A DNA stretch of 14,007 nt, taken from Prevotella sp. UBA2746 (lineage in GTDB: Bacteria > Bacteroidota > Bacteroidia > Bacteroidales > Bacteroidaceae). Where the stretch lies: assembly GCA_002353555.1 (NCBI GenBank), contig DEJO01000008.1:2527-16533 (forward strand), given 5' to 3'. Positions 1-5,613 of the stretch are shown piece after piece. The notes beneath the pieces were generated by a model. The model saw only the letters and a program-made list of their open reading frames with translations. It did not search any database and was not told the origin of the DNA. A program made the translations under genes and the position numbers. Within the stretch, counting starts at the first letter, position 1. Each line of letters opens with the position of its first letter.

Positions 1-1
1 T

Positions 2-28
2 CGAGCAAAGCTCAAGGTCGTGAAGTAA
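2..28 (+). CDS. C-terminal tail of an upstream gene (partial, tentative)
   Basis: Reading from base 2 gives RAKLKVVK followed by a TAA stop at 26-28, with the rest of the gene outside the window. The basic, valine-rich end resembles the RNGRKVVVK end of the LRR protein that begins 24 bases later, and such endings are common on secreted Bacteroidota proteins with a C-terminal sorting or anchoring tail. With no promoter of the TAnnTTTG kind in 29-52, the LRR gene could be co-transcribed with this one. Only eight codons are visible, so this may be chance. Confidence 0.3.
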   Translation, partial: RAKLKVVK

Positions 29-52
29 AAGTTAAATGTATAATAAAACGAT

Positions 53-3000
53 ATGAACATGAAAAAAGAAAGAATCATTTCACTCATGCTTGCCCTCACT
101 GCGACAGCAATGACGGTGCGGGCGCAAGAACCTGTACGAATCATCTCTTCGAACTTTCCCGATGCTAACTTCCGAGAAATCGTGAAGGGAAATGACATCG
201 ACAAAAACCAGGACGGATGGCTCGAAACGGGAGAGCTTGCTGCAGTGACCACCCTCACGGTGCGCAGCAAGAGCATCGAGTCACTGAAGGGCGTAGAGCA
301 TTTCTACAAGCTGACGACGCTGATCTGCGACGACAACCGCCTTTCGAGCCTCGACGTCTCGAAGATCACTACATTGAAAGCCCTCTATTGCAGCCAAAAC
401 CGACTGACGAGCCTCGACGTCTCGAAGAACACGGCGCTGACCATATTGTATTGCTACAGCAACAAGCTGACGAGCCTCGACTTGAGCAACAACAAGGCCC
501 TGACCGCCCTGACTTGCTATCTCAACCGGATAGGCCATTCCGATATGCTGAAGCTGGTGAACAGTCTGCCTACGGTGACCAAAGGTAACTTCTGCGGCAT
601 CAGCATTTCAAGCAGCAGCGAGAAGAACGTGCTCGCGAAGTCGCGTGTGGAGATTGCCCAGGGCAAGGGTTGGAGTGTAAAAGCGAAAGACGGCTCGTCC
701 AACGTTGATTACGAAGGCAGCGAAGACCCGGTCATCGCCATCAACGCCACGAACTTCCCCGATGAGAACTTCCGCACCATCGTGGCTGGAACCGACATCG
801 ACAAGGATGCCAACGGCAAACTTTCCGAAGAGGAGATTGCCGCTGTGATGGGGCTGAATGTAAGCGAAAAGAACATTGCATCGCTGAAGGGAATAGAGTT
901 CTTTACGGCACTGGAATATTTGTACTGCTACGGAAACCAGCTGACGAGCCTTGATGTGAGCAAGAACACGGCACTGACAGATTTGTGGTGCTACGGAAAC
1001 CAGCTGACAAGCCTTGACGTGAGCAAGAACACGGCACTGAAAGAATTGTACTGCGAGTTTAACCAGCTGGCAAGCCTTGACGTGAGCAAGAACACGGCAC
1101 TGACAAAATTGTACTGCTGGAACAACCAGCTGACCAGCCTTGACGTGAGCAAGAACACGGCATTGACACTATTGGAGTGCTTCAACAACCAAATCAAGGG
1201 CGATAAGATGCAAGCGCTGGTGAACAGTCTGCCTACGGTGACTAATGGAAAATTCTTGGTCATCGATACGAAGAGCAGCAACGAGCAGAACGTCTGCACG
1301 AAAGACCAAGTGGCTATTGCCAAAGGCAAAGGCTGGACGGTGTATGACAACAACGGCGGAAGCCGCCAGGAATACGCTGGCAGCGGAGAATCGGGCATCG
1401 CCATCGACGCCACGAACTTCCCCGATGAGACCTTCCGCGCCGTCGTGGCTGAAACTAAAATCGACAAGGATGCTGACGGCTACCTTTCTGACGAGGAGAT
1501 TGCCGCTGTGACGCAGCTAACTGTATTTAGTCTGAACATTGCGTCGTTGAAGGGAATAGAGTTCTTTACGGCACTGACACAATTGGACTGCTCCAACAAC
1601 CAGCTGACCAGCCTTGACGTGAGCAAGAACACGGCACTGACAGAATTGGAATGCTATAATAACCAGCTGACAAGCCTTGACGTGAGCAAGAATACGGCGC
1701 TGACAAGATTGGATTGCTCCTCCAACCAGCTTAAGAGCCTTGACGTGAGCAAGAACACGGCACTGCAATTTTTGGACTGCGAAAACAACCAGCTGACAAG
1801 CCTTGACGTGAGCAAGAATACGGCTTTGATTGGTTTGTACTGCCCCGGCAACCAGCTGGCAAGCCTTGATGTGAGCAAGAACACGGCACTAAAAGATTTG
1901 TGGTGCTACGGAAACCAGCTGACCAGCCTTGACGTGAGCAAGAACACGGCACTGACACAATTGGTATGCTTCGGCAACCAAATCAAGGGTGAGCAGATGC
2001 AAGCGCTGGCGAACAGTCTGCCTACGGTGACTAATGGAAAATTCTGTGTCATCGACACGAAGAACAGCAACGAACAGAACGTCTGCACAAAGGAACAAGT
2101 GGCTATTGCTACGGGCAAAGGCTGGACGGTGCATGATTGGAACGGCGGAACCCCAGAGGTTTTAGGAAAAATCGCCATCGACGCCACGAACTTCCCCGAT
2201 GAGAAATTCCGCACCGTCGTGGCTGGATCCGACATCGACAAGGATGCTAACGGCTACCTTTCTGACGAGGAGATTGCCGCAGTGACGCAGCTGGATGTAA
2301 GGGAAATGGGTATTCAGAACCTAAAGGGCATCGAGTTCTTCACGGGCTTGAAGGAACTTCTCTGCCAGAATAATGAGTTGACTTCTCTCGATGTGTCTAA
2401 GAACACCGAACTGACACGCCTGGCCTGCGGGCAAAATCAAATCAAGAGCCTTGACCTGTCGAAGAACACCAAGATGGAGAACCTGCATTGTGCCAACAAC
2501 CAGTTGACTGCACTCGATGTTTCAATGATGCCGAATTTGTGGAGACTTTTTTGCCTTAATAATAAGTTGACCAAACTCGATGTCACGAAGAACACCAAAC
2601 TGACAGAGTTGCACTGCGGTGAAAACCAACTGACGAGCCTTGACGTGAGCAAGAACACGGCTTTGAATAAATTGTACTGCTACAACAACCAGCTGACAAG
2701 CCTTGACGTGAGCAAGAACACGGCATTGACAGTGTTGTCCTGCGGTGAAAACCAACTGACCGCCTTAGACGTATCTAAGAACACGGCGCTTGAAAATTTG
2801 TACTGCGACAGCAACCAGCTGACAAGCCTTGATGTGAGCAAGAACACGGCTTTGATTGCTTTGTTCTGCAATGATAATCAGCTGACGAGTCTTGACGTGA
2901 GCAAGAACACGGCTCTGGTAGTTTTGAACTGCTACAACAACCAGCTGTCGAGTATTGACTTGAGTAAGAATACGGCACTGCAAGATTTGCGCTGCGAAAA

Positions 3001-3403
3001 CAACCAGCTGACCAGCCTTGACGTGAGCAAGAATACGGCACTGATACAATTGGTATGCCACGGCAACCAAATCAAGGAGGACCAGATGCAGATATTGGTG
3101 AATAGTCTGCCGACGGTGACAGGTGGAAAATTATACGTCATCGACACGTCGAGCAGCAACGAGCAGAACGTCTGCACGAAAGACCAAGTGGCTATTGCCA
3201 AGGGCAAGGGCTGGAAGGTGTATGAATATTACTACGGAAACTATTATGAATATGAGGGCAGCGTAGTCACGGCAATCAGAAGCATCGAGGTTTCTGCTGA
3301 GGAGAATGGCCTCTGGTACACGTTGGACGGTAAGCGTCTCAGCGGTAAGCCTGCACAGAAGGGTATCTACGTGCGCAATGGACGCAAAGTGGTGGTGAAG
3401 TAG
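53..3403 (+). CDS. Secreted modular leucine-rich-repeat protein with EF-hand-like loops
   Basis: This 1116-residue protein is probably exported to the cell surface or medium; its ligand is unknown. Residues 1-25 form a signal peptide (basic start, hydrophobic core, cleavage likely near VRA-QEP). Four modules follow, beginning near residues 31, 230, 449 and 706. Each has NFPDxxF, a 12-residue EF-hand-type loop (D50-K-N52-Q-D54-G55...E61 in module 1), an LRR array, and a cap with NSLPTVT and a KGKGW segment. The LRR unit is 21 residues, NQLTSLDVSKNTALxxLxCxx, with a conserved Cys ladder, resembling the IRREKO-type LRR class. The last about 29 residues (YTLDGKRL, then KGIYVRNGRKVVVK) resemble the tails of Prevotella secreted proteins, possibly a type IX secretion signal. 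A second ATG two codons in (59) is an equally possible start. An adhesin or host-interaction role is an inference from LRR proteins in general. Confidence 0.9.
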   Translation: MNMKKERIISLMLALTATAMTVRAQEPVRIISSNFPDANFREIVKGNDIDKNQDGWLETGELAAVTTLTVRSKSIESLKGVEHFYKLTTLICDDNRLSSLDVSKITTLKALYCSQNRLTSLDVSKNTALTILYCYSNKLTSLDLSNNKALTALTCYLNRIGHSDMLKLVNSLPTVTKGNFCGISISSSSEKNVLAKSRVEIAQGKGWSVKAKDGSSNVDYEGSEDPVIAINATNFPDENFRTIVAGTDIDKDANGKLSEEEIAAVMGLNVSEKNIASLKGIEFFTALEYLYCYGNQLTSLDVSKNTALTDLWCYGNQLTSLDVSKNTALKELYCEFNQLASLDVSKNTALTKLYCWNNQLTSLDVSKNTALTLLECFNNQIKGDKMQALVNSLPTVTNGKFLVIDTKSSNEQNVCTKDQVAIAKGKGWTVYDNNGGSRQEYAGSGESGIAIDATNFPDETFRAVVAETKIDKDADGYLSDEEIAAVTQLTVFSLNIASLKGIEFFTALTQLDCSNNQLTSLDVSKNTALTELECYNNQLTSLDVSKNTALTRLDCSSNQLKSLDVSKNTALQFLDCENNQLTSLDVSKNTALIGLYCPGNQLASLDVSKNTALKDLWCYGNQLTSLDVSKNTALTQLVCFGNQIKGEQMQALANSLPTVTNGKFCVIDTKNSNEQNVCTKEQVAIATGKGWTVHDWNGGTPEVLGKIAIDATNFPDEKFRTVVAGSDIDKDANGYLSDEEIAAVTQLDVREMGIQNLKGIEFFTGLKELLCQNNELTSLDVSKNTELTRLACGQNQIKSLDLSKNTKMENLHCANNQLTALDVSMMPNLWRLFCLNNKLTKLDVTKNTKLTELHCGENQLTSLDVSKNTALNKLYCYNNQLTSLDVSKNTALTVLSCGENQLTALDVSKNTALENLYCDSNQLTSLDVSKNTALIALFCNDNQLTSLDVSKNTALVVLNCYNNQLSSIDLSKNTALQDLRCENNQLTSLDVSKNTALIQLVCHGNQIKEDQMQILVNSLPTVTGGKLYVIDTSSSNEQNVCTKDQVAIAKGKGWKVYEYYYGNYYEYEGSVVTAIRSIEVSAEENGLWYTLDGKRLSGKPAQKGIYVRNGRKVVVK
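335..3064 (+). repeat. 63-bp LRR-coding tandem repeats, four arrays (3+4+6+11 units)
   Basis: Twenty-four units of exactly 21 codons start at NRL/NQL residues within the LRR gene, in arrays of 3, 4, 6 and 11 units separated by cap and EF-hand segments. Most share near-identical DNA around 'CTTGACGTGAGCAAGAACAC'. The first three units, and the first four of the last array, are more divergent in protein and codons, suggesting older units followed by later copies that were duplicated or homogenised. Unit-length changes of 63 bp keep the reading frame. Confidence 0.9.
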
Positions 3404-3449
3404 GGCGGCCTCCGTCGGATGATACTTTGACGGACGCTGAATGAAGACG

Positions 3450-3514
3450 AAAATCTTCAAAAATCTGACAAAAATAATCCGCAGAAGGATTCGTGCCAGA
3501 TTTTTGAAGATTTT
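3450..3514. terminator. 18-bp inverted repeat between convergent genes, probable bidirectional terminator
   Basis: The arm at 3450-3467 (AAAATCTTCAAAAATCTG) is perfectly complementary to 3497-3514. The 29-base loop holds a smaller hairpin, AATCC at 3476-3480 with GGATT at 3487-3491. A T-rich run follows on the + strand. It sits 46 bases after the LRR stop and about 90 bases after the ATPase stop, as expected for a shared terminator. A minor stem, TCCGTC/GACGGA at 3411-3434, precedes it. The right arm belongs to a longer sequence repeated at 5089-5128. The remaining bases of 3404-3605 hold nothing else I recognise. Confidence 0.6.
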
Positions 3515-3522
3515 TGTTTGTA
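3479..3522 (+). repeat. Direct repeat flanking the ATPase gene, copy 1
   Basis: Bases around CCGCAGAAGGATTCGTGCCAG followed by ATTTTTGAAGATTTTTGTTT are closely matched at 5089-5128, with a three-base length difference and one A/G change inside the T-rich core. The copy lies just downstream of the ATPase stop, in the same orientation as the other copy on the far side of that gene. Confidence 0.6.
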
Positions 3523-3605
3523 TCTTATCCTCTGCGTACTCCTTTCACTCCGTGTGATGTAATGGATGCTCACGCAGAGTTATGGAGTGAATGGAGTTTT
3601 TCCAT

Positions 3606-4937
3606 CTACAAGAAAGGTGTCAAGTAAACTGGAAGCAGAAGAGTTTCTTCATCCTTTTTCAGATCCTTGGTATAAATCAGATAACGACTTTCTATTCTAT
3701 GGGAATACTTCTGGCAGAAGACATCAAGCGATTTGTGCGTCTTGTAACCTGAAGATTTGACCTCAATCGGGTGAAGCTTGGCGCCTCGTGAGAGCAGAAA
3801 ATCAATCTCATAGTTGTGGGTCTCGTCCTTAGGCCAAGTATAATAAAATAGCTTGTTACCTGCCGCTGCCAGCATCTGTGCAATAACATTTTCATAGACA
3901 TATCCCAGATTAGTGCTGAGCTTGTCATTCAAAAGTTTCTGGTAGATGATATTCTCGGTATGATCTTTGTCCCAAAACGCCAAGGTGACGAACAGGCCGG
4001 TGTCTGCACAGAATATCTTAAACTTAGAACTGTCTTTGGTTAGCGACATGCCTACGTTTGGATCGTTGGAATGATAGGAAAAGAGTGTCGTCTTGCTGTC
4101 TTCCAGGTCTTTTAGCAATTCCAGCAGTTTATCGTCATCTACATCGCCCAGCACGGCATATGGTTTATAGCGGTTGTTTGTTTGGCTGAGTTGAGACGGG
4201 ATTTCCATAAAGAGCGTTTCCAGACGACCTGTCTCGTCAAGTTTCTGAAAATCGTCTTGATAAACTTTAATGATGCCGCGTTTAGCATAATCCACCATGC
4301 TGAAATTGTTGGTTTCAATATATGTATTAACTGCTTGAGGCATACCTCCAACCAGCATGTATAATCTGAAATCACGTATCTTGTCACGATGAGCTCTGTC
4401 AAGCGGAAGTCGCTTTTCATAGAAAGTTCGAAGCAAAGGTACTGTTGCCTCATCACCCAATGCCCATCTGAATTCCTCATAATCCATCGGGTAAAGAGTG
4501 ACGCGCTCCTCCTCACTTGGAATCGTGATATCCTTCGTGTTCTTTTTGATGCTGATGAGAGAACCTGTTTCAATGTAATCGTAACGACCGTCCTTGACAA
4601 GGTATTTTATTGCTTGCCTGGCAAGGGGGCATTTCTGCACCTCATCAAAGATAATGACAGACTTCCGCTCTTTCAATACTACGTTATACAGGGCTTGCAG
4701 CTGAAGAAAGATATAATCCTTGTTCATCAGATCATTGAATAAGGATTTAACCTCGTCAGATGCTTCGTTGAAGTCAATGAGTATGTAGGATTCATATTCA
4801 TTCTTGGCGAACTGCTCGACAAGTGTTGACTTGCCGACACGTCGCGCACCTTCTATCAAAATGGCTGACTTGCCGTTTTGAACTCGTTTCCATTCAAGAA
4901 GACGGTCATAAAGCTTTCTTTTGAATATTCGCTCCAT
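3606..4937 (-). CDS. AAA ATPase with C-terminal DUF4143 region
   Basis: A 443-residue cytoplasmic protein, a usual length for the AAA_14/DUF4143 ATPases common in Bacteroidota and archaea, whose cellular role is not established. It begins MERIFKRKLYDRL and has Walker A GARRVGKS at 30-37, Walker B SVIIFDE at 93-99 and an ETGS sensor-like segment at 123-126. The C-terminal half carries EIDF (E377, D379) and PIEVKS (E392, K394), the spacing of a PD-(D/E)XK-like nuclease fold, although catalysis cannot be assumed. ATP binding and hydrolysis are well supported; defence, toxin-like or DNA-processing roles are only possibilities. The ATG start lies 28 bases after a clear promoter. It is a single-gene unit facing the LRR gene, with repeats on both sides, which suggests it may have been acquired separately. 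Confidence 0.88.
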   Translation of the reverse strand: MERIFKRKLYDRLLEWKRVQNGKSAILIEGARRVGKSTLVEQFAKNEYESYILIDFNEASDEVKSLFNDLMNKDYIFLQLQALYNVVLKERKSVIIFDEVQKCPLARQAIKYLVKDGRYDYIETGSLISIKKNTKDITIPSEEERVTLYPMDYEEFRWALGDEATVPLLRTFYEKRLPLDRAHRDKIRDFRLYMLVGGMPQAVNTYIETNNFSMVDYAKRGIIKVYQDDFQKLDETGRLETLFMEIPSQLSQTNNRYKPYAVLGDVDDDKLLELLKDLEDSKTTLFSYHSNDPNVGMSLTKDSSKFKIFCADTGLFVTLAFWDKDHTENIIYQKLLNDKLSTNLGYVYENVIAQMLAAAGNKLFYYTWPKDETHNYEIDFLLSRGAKLHPIEVKSSGYKTHKSLDVFCQKYSHRIESRYLIYTKDLKKDEETLLLPVYLTPFL

Positions 4938-4965
4938 TATTTATTGCATTGCCTAATCTTATGTG

Positions 4966-4997
4966 CAAAGATAGTCTTTTTATTCGGTTTACACAAA
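4966..4997 (-). promoter_or_regulatory. Promoter of the ATPase gene
   Basis: On the minus strand TTTG (4997-4994), 20 bases, then TATCTTTG (4973-4966) match the Bacteroidota TTTG / TAnnTTTG promoter. The ATPase start codon follows 28 bases later. The -33 box touches the edge of a 33-bp tandem repeat. Confidence 0.8.
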
Positions 4998-5073
4998 TGT
5001 TTTTGATAAAAACCTCCGAAAATACCAAAATGTTTTTGATAAAAACCTCCGAAAATACCAAAATGTTTTGATT
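4997..5073. repeat. 33-bp tandem repeat upstream of the ATPase promoter
   Basis: Two identical 33-base units occupy 4997-5029 and 5030-5062, each containing TTTTTGATAAAAACCTCC and GAAAATACC, and a third unit starts at 5063 but breaks down after about 10 bases. The 33-base period is close to three helical turns, so equivalent positions face the same side of the DNA. The location immediately upstream of the -33 box suggests operator or activator sites for the ATPase gene; this is inference. Confidence 0.75.
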
Positions 5074-5088
5074 CCAAAGTGGACTTAA

Positions 5089-5128
5089 CCGAAAAGGATG
5101 CCAGATTTTTGGAGATTTTTGTTTATAT
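5089..5128 (+). repeat. Direct repeat flanking the ATPase gene, copy 2
   Basis: CCGAAAAGGATGCCAG followed by ATTTTTGGAGATTTTTGTTT matches the copy at 3479-3522. Unlike copy 1 it has no inverted partner, so here it cannot form the terminator stem. Confidence 0.6.
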
Positions 5129-5353
5129 GAAAGAAAGTATTGTCTTCGACTTGCAGTACCTCTGACCTTCGGTCGCGCTCGACGCTCAACGTCGCTTATA
5201 TGAGCGTAGCGAGTCATAAGAAGGTACTTTCGCTCGACAAAGCAAAGAAAAACAAGTTTTCTTTTTGCATTGTGCTCGCTTAATCGTAGTACCTCTGACC
5301 TTCGGTCGAAGGTACGCTGCGTCTCAACAATAAAAATAAAAAAGGTATTTTAT

Positions 5354-5384
5354 TTTGTATTGTCTTCGACTTGCATTACCTTTG
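5354..5384 (+). promoter_or_regulatory. Upstream promoter of the thiamine operon
   Basis: TTTG at 5354-5357, 19 bases, TACCTTTG at 5377-5384 is a full match to the Bacteroidota promoter. Its -7 box also forms one arm of the TACCTT/AAGGTA hairpin. A transcript from here would carry about 75 extra leader bases before the riboswitch. Confidence 0.55.
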
Positions 5385-5429
5385 GATAAGGTACTTTCGC
5401 TCGACAATGAAAGAAAAACAAGTTTTCCT

Positions 5430-5460
5430 TTTGCATTGTCCTCACTTAATCGTACCTTTG
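5430..5460 (+). promoter_or_regulatory. Main promoter of the thiamine operon
   Basis: TTTG at 5430-5433, 19 bases, TACCTTTG at 5453-5460 gives the consensus spacing. Transcription would start a few bases downstream, just where the TPP aptamer begins, which makes this the best candidate for the operon's main promoter. Confidence 0.8.
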
Positions 5461-5465
5461 CAGCC

Positions 5466-5550
5466 GATTATCAAGGGGTGCCCACATGTTGTGGGCTGAG
5501 ATGATACCCTCTAACCTGATGCGGGTAATACCGACGTAGGGATGGATATC
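5466..5550 (+). promoter_or_regulatory. TPP (THI-box) riboswitch
   Basis: The leader holds the conserved TPP aptamer: GGGGTG at 5475-5480, hairpin CCCAC/GTGGG (5481-5495), CTGAGA at 5496-5501, ACCCT at 5506-5510 pairing back to GGGG, then ACCTGATGCGGGTAATACC and GACGTAGGGA. TATC at 5469-5472 pairs with GATA at 5545-5548 as the closing stem. In this family, bound thiamin pyrophosphate lowers expression of downstream thiamine genes. It lies 63 bases ahead of the receptor start. No classical terminator is visible after it, so translational or alternative-pairing control is more likely. Confidence 0.95.
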
Positions 5551-5613
5551 AGTTGAATCTACAGACATTTTGTTCCCCTTTACATTTTTATTCATTCATT
5601 AAAAAGTAAAGTA

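Larger units (their letters stand above)
5139..5460 (+). repeat. Cluster of four promoter-bearing dispersed repeats with hairpins
   Basis: A TACCTYTG core recurs at 5157, 5290, 5377 and 5453. The 5139 and 5358 copies share TATTGTCTTCGACTTGCA. The stretches at 5221-5286 and 5388-5452 are near-identical and share GGTACTTTCGCTCGACAA, AACAAGTTTTC, TTGCATTGT and CACTTAATCG-like segments. Palindromes link the copies: GTACCT/AGGTAC at 5289-5294 and 5310-5315 with GACC-TTC-GGTC inside, TACCTT/AAGGTA at 5377-5393, and a wider GTACCT/AGGTAC pair at 5156-5227. Two copies carry intact promoters and two have TACCTCTG in place of TACCTTTG. No gene is seen here. Confidence 0.7.

Noticed and set aside
335..3064. 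Regular repeats resembling a CRISPR array
   Set aside because: Units are coding, in frame, 63 bp long with conserved residues throughout and no unique spacers.
991..3207. Many minus-strand open frames across the LRR gene, rich in FLLTSRLVSWL or LAHVKA repeats
   Set aside because: They are antisense shadows of the 63-bp repeats; the plus strand has the signal peptide, conserved motifs and a full-length frame.
4997..5071. 24-codon plus-strand frame reading MFLIKTSENTK twice
   Set aside because: It is simply the 33-bp repeat read as protein (33 is a multiple of three); no promoter or ribosome site precedes it.
4906..5217. 103-codon minus-strand frame across the ATPase promoter
   Set aside because: It runs through the 33-bp repeats, the promoter and the ATPase start, and shows no protein-family features.
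5139..5460. Phage or insertion-sequence end as the source of the repeats
   Set aside because: No transposase or integrase, terminal inverted repeat pair or target duplication is visible in the window.
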